This document shows, one piece after another, positions 38,355 to 48,399 of a stretch of 64,000 nucleotides of DNA. Where the stretch lies: the NCBI RefSeq assembly GCF_001886615.1, contig NZ_CP018139.1, positions 1,860,001-1,924,000 on the forward strand, read 5' to 3'. The translations under genes and the position numbers were made by a program. This stretch comes from Halomonas aestuarii (GTDB lineage: Bacteria; Pseudomonadota; Gammaproteobacteria; Pseudomonadales; Halomonadaceae). Each line of letters begins with the position of its first letter. Position 1 is the first letter of the stretch. The notes beneath the pieces are model-generated. The model made no database searches. It was not told the DNA's origin and worked only from the letters and a program-made list of their open reading frames with translations.

Positions 38355-38835
38355 CCGGCGCCAGGCCGTCGGTCTCGATGTCGGCCGCGAGCCGGGCCAG
38401 CGGCCGACCGTCGAGCGTCATGCCCGGGGCCAGCTCGGCCAGCGGCACCAGCACGAAGGCGCGTCGGGCCATCTCCGGATGGGGAAGGGTCAGTCGCGGC
38501 AGCGCGAGCCGGCAGTCGTCGAACAGCAGCAGGTCCAGGTCCAGGGTCCGCGGGCCCCAGCGCCGGCCGCGGATTCGCCCGTGGTGCTGCTCGAGGGCCT
38601 GAAGCTGGTCGAGCAGGGCGAGCGGCGAGAGCCGCGTCTCCAGCTGCGCCACGGCATTGATGTAGTCGGGCTGGTCGGCGGGCCCCACCGGGCGGCTGGC
38701 ATAGAGCCGCGAGGCCGCGACGCGGCGCGTCAGGGGCAGCCGGTCGAGCTCCTCGAGGGCGCGCTCGACATGCTCGCGCGGTCCCTCCAGGTTGCTGCCC
38801 AGGCCGACCCAGGCATGATGCCCCGGCGCGCTCAT
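38338..38835 (-). CDS. folK: HPPK, 6-hydroxymethyl-dihydropterin pyrophosphokinase
   Basis: Transfers pyrophosphate from ATP to the pterin precursor, the step before FolP. The 165 residues contain VGLGSNLEGPREHVERA, the central RWGPRTLDLDLLLFDD signature and LPHPEMARRAFVLVPL. The ATG at 38835 overlaps the pcnB stop as ATGA; an upstream frame extension is antisense and rejected. Confidence 0.97.
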   Translation of the reverse strand: MSAPGHHAWVGLGSNLEGPREHVERALEELDRLPLTRRVAASRLYASRPVGPADQPDYINAVAQLETRLSPLALLDQLQALEQHHGRIRGRRWGPRTLDLDLLLFDDCRLALPRLTLPHPEMARRAFVLVPLAELAPGMTLDGRPLARLAADIETDGLAPVLPPG

Positions 38836-40229
38836 GCGTCGCTCGCGGGGCCCCGTGGCTTGCGGCGGCGCCGGCGGCGCTTGCGCGGCTGCCCGCTGCC
38901 GGCCGGGTCGGCGCCGACCTTGCCCAGCAGGCGACGCTGCTCGTGTTCGTCGGCCTGCTGGAAGGCGGTCCACCAGTCGCCCAGGCCCGGTGCGATCTCG
39001 CCGGCCCCTTCGCGCAGCAGCAGGAAGTCATAGGCGGCCCGGAACCTGGGGTGCTCGCGGGTCTGGAAGACCCGCTTGCCGCGGCGCAGCGGCAGCCGCT
39101 GCTGCAGGTCCCAGATGTCGCGCATCGGCAGGCTGAAGCGCTTGGGAATCGAGATGTGCTGGAGCTGGCGCGAGACCACCTGCTGGGAGGCCGCCTGCAG
39201 GGCGGGGATGGGCGGCATGCCCTCGGCCTCCAGGATCGCCTGGCGCTGCTGGACGGGCGCCCACAGCAGGGAGGCGAACAGGAAGGCCGGCGTCACCGGA
39301 CGCTCCTCGCGGATGCGGCGGTCGGTGCTCTCCAGGGCCAGTTCGACCAGGCGCTCGGCCCAGGGCAGCTCCTCCATGGCCTCGTCGGCCTCGGGGAAGA
39401 GCATCTCGAACAGGCCGTAATGGCGCAGCAGACGGAAGGTCTCGACACCCTGGCCGGCCATGAACAGCTTGAGCACCTCGTCGAACAGCCGGGCCGGCGG
39501 AATCTGCAGCAGCAGCGGCGCGGCATCGTGGATCGGCGCCTCGGTGGCCGGATGCAGGTGGAAGTCGAGCTTGGCGGCGAAGCGCACCGCCCGCAGCATC
39601 CTCACCGGATCCTCGCGATAGCGGGTCGCCGGGTCACCGATTAGCCGCAGGGTGCGGGCCTCGATGTCCTTCACGCCATCGGCGAAGTCGTGGATCGAGA
39701 AGTCGGCGATGTTGTAGTAGAGGGCGTTGACCGTGAAGTCGCGGCGCAGGGCGTCTTCCTCGATGTTGCCCCAGACATTGTCGCGCAGCAGCAGGCCCTC
39801 GTCAGACTGCTGGGAGATATGGTCGGCATGGTCATCGTTCGGCTTGCCACGGAAGGTGGTGACCTCGATCACCTCGCGGCCGAAGCGGACGTGCACGATG
39901 CGAAAGCGCCGGCCGATGATCCGCGAGTTGCGAAACAGCTCCCGGATCTGCTCGGGCGTCGCGTCGGTGGCGACATCGAAATCCTTGGGCATGTGGCCGA
40001 GCAGCGAGTCACGGATGCACCCTCCGACCAGGAAGGCCTGGAAACCGGCATTGTGCAGGCGGTAGAGCACCTTGAGGGCAGCATCACTGAAATGCTGACG
40101 CGAGACAGGGTGCTCGGGGCGGGGAATGATGCGGGGGCCGGTGCTGCCGGCCGGCGCATCCTGAGGGCCGAACAGCGACTTGATGCGCTGGCCCGGGCTC
40201 TGCAGAAAGCGGGTAAAACCTTTGATCAT
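38832..40229 (-). CDS. pcnB: Poly(A) polymerase I PcnB
   Basis: Adds 3' poly(A) tails that promote RNA decay. The 465 residues have the nucleotidyltransferase motifs FLVGGCIRDSLLG and the metal-binding DFDVATDATPE, the RRDFTVNALYY segment and GDPATRYREDPVRMLRA. A very basic C-terminus (KRRRRRRKPR) is typical of PAP I and separates it from CCA-adding enzymes. The ATG at 40229 gives the family N-terminus; the ribosome site is weak. It follows the CrcZ-like RNA, the same order as in Pseudomonas. Confidence 0.95.
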   Translation of the reverse strand: MIKGFTRFLQSPGQRIKSLFGPQDAPAGSTGPRIIPRPEHPVSRQHFSDAALKVLYRLHNAGFQAFLVGGCIRDSLLGHMPKDFDVATDATPEQIRELFRNSRIIGRRFRIVHVRFGREVIEVTTFRGKPNDDHADHISQQSDEGLLLRDNVWGNIEEDALRRDFTVNALYYNIADFSIHDFADGVKDIEARTLRLIGDPATRYREDPVRMLRAVRFAAKLDFHLHPATEAPIHDAAPLLLQIPPARLFDEVLKLFMAGQGVETFRLLRHYGLFEMLFPEADEAMEELPWAERLVELALESTDRRIREERPVTPAFLFASLLWAPVQQRQAILEAEGMPPIPALQAASQQVVSRQLQHISIPKRFSLPMRDIWDLQQRLPLRRGKRVFQTREHPRFRAAYDFLLLREGAGEIAPGLGDWWTAFQQADEHEQRRLLGKVGADPAGSGQPRKRRRRRRKPRGPASDA

Positions 40230-40328
40230 GCGGCGATATCGACTCGCGGGACGCGGAAAAGCGTTGAGTGTAGCCGACCACTGACACCTTGCAAAGCGCG
40301 GCACGGTGCTGGAGGGCGGCCTGGACGC

Positions 40329-40355
40329 AGAAAGGGGAGGCCGTTGGCCTCCCCT
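40329..40355 (-). terminator. Terminator of the CrcZ-like RNA
   Basis: On the minus strand AGGGGAGGCC-AAC-GGCCTCCCCT forms a 10-bp stem (40355-40346 with 40342-40333), followed by TTCTG. It is about 100 bp before the pcnB start. Confidence 0.8.
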
Positions 40356-40824
40356 GAAAGCAGGATGCTGCATCCCTGCAGCTGATTCTTCTTCGTGATG
40401 GCGCATCGCCCTGAATACGCACCACAGTCACCAAGGAGTGTTCAGGCAAGCGGTGTTCTTATGGTTGTTGATGCTCCTGACGGCAACCGTCTCGTATTCA
40501 AAACAATAGTCCAACCACGACGGCATGGAAGTATGCCTCCTCCCGGATTGTTGGCGTTGTTGCCGGGAGTGCACCTCGACGGCTCTTGTCATTGTTGGGT
40601 GGCCGTGTGTGGGTGCGTCGCGTCCTGGGCTCCGGTGCTTCGAGTCGCTTGTTGTTATTGAGGCTCGAAGGCCTTGCGCGTGCCACTGCTGTTCTTGTTG
40701 TCGGCAGGCGCCGAAGTCGTAGCGGCCCGTGTGTCTTGTTGTTGTTGGCGGGTCGGGCCCTGTCACGCCTTGCTGCCTGGTTGTTGTTGTTGGCGGCGGG
40801 TGACAACCGGGTTTGTTTTTCTTG
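40329..40824 (-). ncRNA. crcZ: CrcZ-like Hfq-sequestering small RNA
   Basis: About 495 nt between cbrB and pcnB, the position of crcZ in Pseudomonas. The predicted RNA has many A-rich (A-A-N)n motifs of the kind bound by the Hfq distal face with Crc. They are AAGAAAAACAAAC (40823-40811), AACAACAACAAC (40791-40780), AACAACAACAAG (40746-40735), ACAACAAGAACAG (40701-40689), AATAACAACAAG (40659-40648), AACAATGACAAG (40596-40585), AACAACGCCAACAAT (40561-40547), AACAACCATAAG (40469-40458) and a final AAGAAGAAT. GC-rich, partly self-complementary stretches separate them. A sigma-54 promoter places the 5' end near 40824 and a terminator ends it. No protein frame is convincing. In Pseudomonas this RNA relieves carbon catabolite repression; the same role here is inferred. 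Confidence 0.78.
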
Positions 40825-40833
40825 CCCTAGAGG

Positions 40834-40850
40834 TAGCAGGTGGCATGCCA
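40834..40850 (-). promoter_or_regulatory. Sigma-54 promoter of the CrcZ-like RNA
   Basis: On the minus strand TGGCATGCCACCTGCTA matches the -24/-12 consensus TGGCACG-N4-TTGCW with GG-N10-GC spacing and two mismatches. Transcription would begin near 40824, at the first A-rich motif. Confidence 0.75.
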
Positions 40851-40924
40851 TCAACGATAAACAGCAATGAAAACAGCGGGATGTGGTTGGTATAGCTACT
40901 TCGTGCCCGGCAGGGCCCGGGGAG

Positions 40925-40975
40925 TGTTACCCATCTGGCCCCGCTGTGGGGCAGTGGTTGAGTGGGAAGGTAACA
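40925..40975. promoter_or_regulatory. Probable CbrB upstream activating sites
   Basis: TGTTACC (40925-40931) and GGTAACA (40969-40975) are perfect inverted half-sites with centres 44 bp apart, about four helical turns. They lie 101-151 bp upstream of the predicted start of the CrcZ-like RNA, the usual range for a sigma-54 activator. From memory, Pseudomonas CbrB binds TGTTAC/GTAACA-type palindromes, with a shorter spacer. Confidence 0.6.
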
Positions 40976-41003
40976 AATGGTGCAGGGCACGACGGACGCC
41001 GAG

Positions 41004-41035
41004 CAAAATGCGCCCGCGGCTTGAGCCGCGGGCGC
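41004..41035 (-). terminator. cbrB terminator
   Basis: An 11-bp perfect stem, GCGCCCGCGGC with GCCGCGGGCGC and a 4-nt loop, followed on the minus strand by ATTTTG. It isolates cbrAB from the small RNA unit downstream. Confidence 0.88.
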
Positions 41036-41093
41036 TTGCACTATGGTCTTATGGCCAGGGGTCGTATTGTCAGAGCTCGTATGGCCAGGGAGA

Positions 41094-42459
<1,366 letters not shown>

Positions 42460-42482
<23 letters not shown>

Positions 42483-45420
42483 CGGTGCGGGTACCATGCT
42501 CTGAGTTCAGGGGCAGCCACAGGTGGATGCGGGTGCCACGGGCCTGCCCCGGGGGCGGGGAGTCGATGTCGATCTGGCCGCCGTGCTCGGCAATGATGCT
42601 GTAGACCAGCGGCAGGCCGAGTCCCGTGCCCTCGCCGGGCGGCTTGGTGGTGGTGAAGGGCTCGAACAGGTGGTCGCGCACGTGCTCGGCGATGCCGTGG
42701 CCCTGGTCGGTGACGGTGACGTGCACCCATTCGCCCTGCCGTCCGGCGTCGATGACCACCTCGTCGCCGGGGCGGCTCGCGTCGCGGGCGTTGCCGAGCA
42801 GGTTCACCAGCACCTGCAGCAGTCGCTGGGCATCGCCAATGACCTCCAGGTCGGCGGGGCAGCGGTTATGGTAGCGGATATCCTCCCCCGAGCGGGCCAG
42901 GTGGATCAAGTGCAGGGCCTCGTCGGTCACCTCGGCCAGCGAGACCGGGACGAAGGCCTGCCCCGCCACGTGGCGGCCGCCGTGAGCGAAGCCCACCAGC
43001 GACTCGACGATGCGTGAGATGCGGTCGGTGAGCTGCTGGATCTGGGTGGCGGTCTCCAGCACCTCCGGGTCGTCGGTGTCGTAGCGCAGGTTCTGCGCCA
43101 GCGAGGAGATGCCGGTGACGGGGTTGCCGATCTCATGGGCCACGCCGGCCGCCAGCTGGCCGATGGAGGCGAGCCTGGCGGCGTGGACCAGCTCGTCCTC
43201 CAGCCACTTCATCTCGCTGTGGTCCTCGATCAGGATCACGGTGCCCCCGCGCATCGCCTCGTCGGTCTCGAGCTCGGCCCTCTGCAGGCTCAGGTAGCGG
43301 GTGGCGCCGTCCAGGATCACCGGCTCCTTGTAGAGGTGGTCGTGGTGCCCGAGCAGCATTCGTCCCAGCAGGGCGTTCCAGGGGGGCGGCAGGCCGTCCC
43401 GGCGGGCGCCGACCACGCTGTCGCCGTCGATGCCGGTGAGCTCGGCGAGGGCGTCGTTCCACATCAGCAGCTCGTCGTCGACCCCGAAGGCGCACAGGCC
43501 CACCGGCAGCCGGGTGAGGATCCGTCGGTGGTAGCGGCGCAGGCCGTCGAGCTCGCGGGCCAGGCCGGTCAGCCGGGTGCGGTAGGCCTCCAGGCGGCTC
43601 TCGACGAAGTGGATGTCGTCGGTGGGCTCCAGGCTCCCGCGGCGATAGGGCAGGTGGCGGTCGACGATGTCCTGGGCCACGGAGGGGCCCATCAGCCCCG
43701 AGAGGTTGGCCTGGATGCGATCGCGCAGGCGCCGCAGGGCATAGGGGCGGCCATCCAGCGGCGAGAGGCCCAGGTCGGTCAGGGCCCGCTCGACCTCCCG
43801 GGTCGCGACCTCCTCGCCCAGGGCGCGGGCCAGGTGGAACTTGAACTCCTCGCCGTTGCCGGCGACCAAGGGCAGGCGCTTGGGGCGGATCACCGCGTCC
43901 ACCGAGCAGGCCTCCGCGGCGGCCCGCTCCCCGGCGGAGGTCGGGGTGACCAGTGAGACCAGGATGAAGGTGAGGATGTTGGCCGCCAGCGAGACCAGGG
44001 TCACCACGTACCAGTCCGGCTGGCCGGCCAGCGCCTCCAGCCCCGGCGGCAGCAGCACCAGGGCCGGGAAGTCGGTCAGCAGGGGCACCCAGGTGCCGGC
44101 CAGCCACACCAGCACGCCCGCGAGGAGCCCGGTGACCATCCCCTTGCGGTTGGCGCCGGGCCAGTAGAGCAGCGCCAGCATGCCCGGCAGGCACTGGGCC
44201 ATGCCGATGAACGCGGCCAGCCCCAGGGTGGTCAGGTCGTGGTTCACCCCCACCAGGCGATAGAAGAGCCAGCCGCCGAAGATCACCGCGCCGATCAGGG
44301 CTCGACGCAGCCAGCGCAGCCAGTGGTAGAGGTCCGGCTGGTCCACCGGGGGATGGGCGACCAGCACCAGGTGGTTGAGGATCATTCCCGACAGGGCCAG
44401 CGAGATGATGATCATGGTGCCGCTGGTGGCCGCCAGGCCGGCGATGAAGACCAAGCCCTGCAGCCACAGCGACTCCGAGAGGCCATAGGCCAGGTAGGCG
44501 CTGCCCAACCCTGCGGCGTCGATGCCCAGGCGCTGGGCGGCCCACAGGATCAGCGGCACCGGCAGCGCCATCAGCAGCAGGAACAGCGGCAGCGACCAGG
44601 CGGCCTGCAGCAGGGTGCGCCGCGAGAGGGTCTCGGCGAAGGTGATGTGGAACATGTGCGGCATCAGGAAGGCCGCGGCGAAGAACAGCAGCAGCAGGGT
44701 GCGCCACTGGGCCGGGTCGAGGTGATCGACGCCCGCCTGGGCCAGGCGACCGGGACCGTCGAGCCACGCCTGCAGGTCGGCCGGGCCGTTGAAGACCACG
44801 AACAGCGCGAAGGCGCCCAGCGCCAGCATGGCGACGAGCTTGACCAGCGATTCCAGGGCGATGGCCGCCAGCAGGGTGTCGTGGCGGGCATGGAGGCGTG
44901 TGTGGCGGGCGCCGAAGAGGATCGCGAACAGCGCGATCAGCCCGCAGAAGAGCAGCGCCAGCGGGGCCGGGGAGGCGGTGCCGGTCATCAGGAAGATGGT
45001 GTCGCCCAGGGTCTGCACCTGCAGGGCCAGCAGTGGCAGCACGGCGAGCAGGCTGACCAGGGTGACCAGGGTGCCGACCCACCGCGAGCGGAAGCGGAAG
45101 GCGAAGAGGTCGGCCAGCGAGGCGAGCTGGTAGGTCCGGGTCATGCGCTGGATCGGCACCAGCAGCACCGGGGCGAGCAGGAAGGCGCCGGCCACCCCCA
45201 GGTAGTAGGCCAGATAGCCGTAGCCGGCGACGCTGGCCAGTTCCAGGCTGCCGTAGATCGCCCAGGCGCTGGCGTAGGTGCCCAGTGCCAGGGTGTAGAC
45301 CGCCGGATGGCGCGCGATGCGCGCGGAGATCCAGCCCCGCTCCACCGCCAGGGCGCAGAGGAAGAGCAGCAGCAGGTAGCCGCTGCCCAGGGCCAGGATG
45401 GCGCCGAGGCTAGCGTTCAT
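42460..45420 (-). CDS. cbrA: Transporter-coupled sensor histidine kinase CbrA
   Basis: Fusion of an SLC5/SSS-type transporter with a histidine kinase. The 986 residues begin with about 13 membrane helices (1-500). An STAC-like connector and a PAS region follow (around 640-740, including [26 protein letters not shown]). The dimerisation domain carries the phospho-acceptor H762 in VAHEIGNP, and the ATPase has [15 protein letters not shown] and [10 protein letters not shown]. In Pseudomonas CbrA transports histidine and controls carbon source use through CbrB. Its start overlaps cbrX by 11 bp and its end overlaps cbrB. Confidence 0.96.
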
Positions 45421-45586
45421 CGAGCTTCCTCTTCTGCTCCAGCCACAGGGTCAGGGCGATCAGCACCCCCCAGATCACGAAGGGGCGGTACCAGGCGATA
45501 TCGGGACTCGCCCAGCCGCTCATCAGCAGCGGCGAGAGCAGGTATCCGCCGAACACCAGGAAGAGCATGATGCGATAGACGTACAC
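45410..45586 (-). CDS. cbrX: Small membrane protein CbrX
   Basis: A 58-codon frame starting with GTG at 45586. GAGGAG lies 6 bases upstream. The product is hydrophobic, with two predicted membrane segments (IMLFLVFGGYLLSPLLM and FVIWGVLIALTLWL) and a charged C-terminus EQKRKLDER. Its TAG lies inside the cbrA start region (11-bp overlap), so translation of cbrA is probably coupled to it. Pseudomonas has a small ORF of similar size, cbrX, in the same place. Function unknown. Confidence 0.85.
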   Translation of the reverse strand: MYVYRIMLFLVFGGYLLSPLLMSGWASPDIAWYRPFVIWGVLIALTLWLEQKRKLDER

Positions 45587-45598
45587 GACGGGCTCCTC

Positions 45599-46492
45599 TC
45601 AGGGGATGGTGGCGTCGGGCTGGCGATGGGCCTCGGCGCGCAGCCGGGCGACCTCCCAGTGCCCGATTGCCCACTGCAGCTGCTCGGCCACCGGTGCCGT
45701 GGCCAGCGCCGCCGGGGGCGCCTGGTCCAGCGCCGTCAGGGCCGCGTGCAGCAGCGGGCGCACGGCCTGCTCCTCCTCGGGGATGGCCGGTGCCAGGTTC
45801 TGCTTGGAGAGCTTCTGCCCGTCCTGTCCCAGGATCAGCGGCAGGTGCAGGTAGCGCGGCTCGGGGTAGCCCAGGGCGTGCTGGAGCTGGCGCTGCCAGG
45901 GGGTGTTGTCGAGCAGGTCGAAGCCGCGGACCACGTCGCTGATGCCCTGGTCGGCGTCGTCCACCACCACGGCGAGCTGGTAGGCCCAGAGGCCGTCCTT
46001 GCGCTTCAGCACCACGTCGCCGAGCTCGGCCGGGTCGAAGCGCTGCTCGCCGAACAGCCGGTCCTGCCAGACCACAGGGCGCAGCCCCAGGTCGCTGCGC
46101 AGTCGCCAGGCCACCGGCTTGCCGGGCTCGCGGACGCCGTGGCGGCACCAGCCGGGGTAGACGGGGTAGTCGCGCCACTGCTTGCGCGAGCAGCTGCAGG
46201 GGTAGGCGAGGCCCCTGGCCTTCAGGTGCTCCAACGCGGCGCCGTAGGCGTCATCGTGGTCGTGCTGCCAGGTCACCGGGCCATCCCAGTGCAGGCCGAA
46301 GGCCTCGAGCTGGCGCAGGATGGTATCGGCTGCGCCGTCCGGGCAGCGCGGCGGGTCGATGTCCTCGATGCGCAGTCGCCACTCGCCGCCCGCATGACGG
46401 GCATCGAGGAAGCTCGCCAGGGCCGCCACCAGGGAGCCGAAGTGCAGGGGCCCCGAGGGAGTCGGCGCGAAGCGGCCGCGATAGTCGCTCAT
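45599..46492 (-). CDS. gluQ: Glutamyl-Q tRNA(Asp) synthetase
   Basis: Truncated GluRS paralogue that attaches glutamate to queuosine in tRNA-Asp; it has no anticodon-binding domain. The 297 residues have [15 protein letters not shown] (HIGH-type), the zinc ligands in [10 protein letters not shown] and YPGWCRHG, the IEDIDPPR segment and the KMSKS variant KLSKQN. It lies between dksA and cbrX, 12 bp before cbrX, as in Pseudomonas. The ATG at 46492 is chosen by homology. Confidence 0.97.
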   Translation of the reverse strand: MSDYRGRFAPTPSGPLHFGSLVAALASFLDARHAGGEWRLRIEDIDPPRCPDGAADTILRQLEAFGLHWDGPVTWQHDHDDAYGAALEHLKARGLAYPCSCSRKQWRDYPVYPGWCRHGVREPGKPVAWRLRSDLGLRPVVWQDRLFGEQRFDPAELGDVVLKRKDGLWAYQLAVVVDDADQGISDVVRGFDLLDNTPWQRQLQHALGYPEPRYLHLPLILGQDGQKLSKQNLAPAIPEEEQAVRPLLHAALTALDQAPPAALATAPVAEQLQWAIGHWEVARLRAEAHRQPDATIP

Positions 46493-46524
46493 CGGTGCCC
46501 TCCGCCACGGGCGGCCGACACGCA

Positions 46525-46548
46525 AACGGGCACCCTGAGGTGCCCGTT
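46525..46548 (-). terminator. Hairpin between dksA and gluQ
   Basis: A 10-bp stem, AACGGGCACC with GGTGCCCGTT and loop CTGA. On the minus strand it is followed by TTTGCG. It could end most dksA transcripts and limit gluQ-cbrXAB expression; E. coli also has a terminator between these two genes. Confidence 0.7.
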
Positions 46549-46582
46549 GCGGGGAGAGATCCGGGACATCGGCATGGCCGCG

Positions 46583-47020
46583 TCAGCCGCCCAGCTGCTT
46601 TTCCTTGAGCTCGGCCAGCGTCTTGCAGTCCACGCACAGGGTGGCGGTGGGACGGGCCTCGAGGCGGCGGATGCCGATCTCGACGCCGCAGGCATCGCAG
46701 AAGCCGTAATCATCCTCGTCGATCTTCTCGAGGGTCTCGTTGATCTTCTTGAGCAGCTTGCGTTCACGGTCGCGCGTCCGCAGCTCCAGGTTGAAGCCCT
46801 CTTCCTGGGTGGCCCGGTCGGCCGGATCGGCGTAGTTGTTCGCCTCTTCCTGCAGGTGGCGCACGGTGCGGTCGACCTCTTCCATGAGCTCCTGTTTCCA
46901 GCCCAGCAGGATCTTGCGGAAGTGCTCCAGCTGCTTATCGTTCATGTACTCTTCACCCGGCGCCGGCTCGTACGGGGTGAATTTCTTGGGAGCATCCATC
47001 TTCTTTTCTGCTACTGGCAT
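46583..47020 (-). CDS. dksA: RNA polymerase-binding factor DksA
   Basis: Stringent-response factor acting with ppGpp in the secondary channel of RNA polymerase. The 145 residues contain the coiled-coil tip DPADRATQEE (the DxxDxA motif) and a four-Cys zinc finger (CDACG and CVDC). GAGG precedes the ATG by 8 bases. It is the upstream gene of the gluQ-cbrX-cbrAB locus. Confidence 0.98.
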   Translation of the reverse strand: MPVAEKKMDAPKKFTPYEPAPGEEYMNDKQLEHFRKILLGWKQELMEEVDRTVRHLQEEANNYADPADRATQEEGFNLELRTRDRERKLLKKINETLEKIDEDDYGFCDACGVEIGIRRLEARPTATLCVDCKTLAELKEKQLGG

Positions 47021-47238
47021 GGGACTGCCTCGTTACTTGAGTGACTACTGATCAATACCCGCCGTGTGCATGGTATCTCACGCCAAAGGGGTGCTTGTTT
47101 ATCGGAAAAAGGCCGACGTTGCAACCTCTTCCATCGACGGGACTGCGACGGCACGCCAAAAGTCGTAACATGCCGGTTTTGACCACCGCCCGCCGGAAAG
47201 ATGCCCCGCCTGCCCCGGCGAGACGAGAGGAGCCGAGC

Positions 47239-48399
47239 ATGTCCTGGAATGCCCGCGTGGCGCGCGTCGCCCCCTTCCGCGTGATGAGCCTGCTGGAGGC
47301 CGCCCAGGCCCGGGAGGCCGCCGGCCACGATGTCATCCACCTCGAGGTCGGGGAGCCCGATTTCGCCACCCCCGAGCCGGTCGTGGCGGCCGGCCACGCG
47401 GCCCTGGCGGCCGGCCAGACCCGCTACACCCCGGCGGCCGGCCTGCCGGCCCTGCGCGAGGCCATCGCCGGCCACTATGCCGAGCACTTCGGCGCCGCCG
47501 TCGACCCGGGGCGCATCCTGGTCACGCCCGGGGCCTCCGGGGCGCTGCTGCTGGCCAGCCAGCTGCTGGCGGGGCCCGGTGACCGGGTGCTGATGGCCGA
47601 CCCCAACTACCCCTGCAACCGCCACTTCATGGCCCTGGCGGGGGCCGAGGTGGAGGCCGTGCCGGTGGACGCGCAGAGCGGCTGGCAGCTGGATGCCGAC
47701 CTGGTGGCGCGCCACTGGCGTGACGACACCTCCCTGGCCATGCTCGCCACCCCCTCGAACCCCACCGGCCACATGCTCGACGCGGGGCGGCTCGCGGCGG
47801 TGGCCGACACCGTGAAGGCGCGCGGCGGCGAGCTGCTGGTGGACGAGATCTACCAGGGGCTCTGCTACGACCTCGAGCCGCTCTCGGTAGCCGCGATCAC
47901 CCCGGACGCCTTCGTGGTCAACAGCTTCTCGAAGTACTTCGGCATGACCGGCTGGCGCCTGGGCTGGCTGCTGGCCCCCGAGGCGGCGGTGGAGCCGCTC
48001 ACCCGCCTGGCCCAGAACGTCTTCCTGGCGCCCTCCACCCCGGCCCAGCATGCCGCCCTGGCCGCTTTCACGCCCGACACCCGCGAGATCCTCGAGGGGC
48101 GGCGCCGGGAGCTCGGCAGGCGCCGCGACGCCCTGCTGGCGGGCCTGTCGCGGCTGGGGCTGGCGCCATCGCTTCCCCCCCAGGGAGCCTTCTACCTGTG
48201 GCTCGACGTCTCGCGCTACAGCGACGACAGCGAGGCCTTCTGCCGCGCGCTGCTCGAGGAGGAGAACGTCGCCATCACCCCCGGCACCGACTTCGCGCTC
48301 ACCGGGGGCGAGCGCCACGTGCGCATCGCCTTCACCACCGGCGAGGCGCGGCTAGAAGAGGCGGTGAGCCGCCTCGAGCGCTTCCTGGCGCGTCGCTGA
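47239..48399 (+). CDS. Class I/II pyridoxal-phosphate aminotransferase
   Basis: Cytosolic transaminase of the aspartate/aromatic type; substrate not determinable here. The 386 residues show GEPDFATP, the cofactor segments TPSNPTGH and VDEIYQGL, and the PLP-binding Lys in SFSKYFGMTGWRLGW, with the C-terminal Arg in HVRIAF. The ATG at 47239 follows GAGGAG; the frame extends upstream without a good start. It is divergent from dksA and shares one base with the sfsA start (TGATG). Confidence 0.93.
   Translation: MSWNARVARVAPFRVMSLLEAAQAREAAGHDVIHLEVGEPDFATPEPVVAAGHAALAAGQTRYTPAAGLPALREAIAGHYAEHFGAAVDPGRILVTPGASGALLLASQLLAGPGDRVLMADPNYPCNRHFMALAGAEVEAVPVDAQSGWQLDADLVARHWRDDTSLAMLATPSNPTGHMLDAGRLAAVADTVKARGGELLVDEIYQGLCYDLEPLSVAAITPDAFVVNSFSKYFGMTGWRLGWLLAPEAAVEPLTRLAQNVFLAPSTPAQHAALAAFTPDTREILEGRRRELGRRRDALLAGLSRLGLAPSLPPQGAFYLWLDVSRYSDDSEAFCRALLEEENVAITPGTDFALTGGERHVRIAFTTGEARLEEAVSRLERFLARR

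Noticed and set aside
40678..40692. A second sigma-54-like box, TGGCACGCGCAAGGC, inside the small RNA
   Set aside because: It fits GG-N10-GC, but its -12 part is poor and it would give a truncated RNA. The box at 40834-40850 fits better.
40428..40854. Asn-rich minus-strand ORFs in the cbrB-pcnB interval
   Set aside because: The Asn runs only reflect AAC repeats. The frames lack ribosome sites and domains and are better explained by a CrcZ-like RNA.
40894..40910. GGGCACGAAGTAGC as the small RNA promoter
   Set aside because: The GGCACG element has 9-bp spacing to GC unless shifted. It is also too close to the TGTTACC site for normal activator looping.
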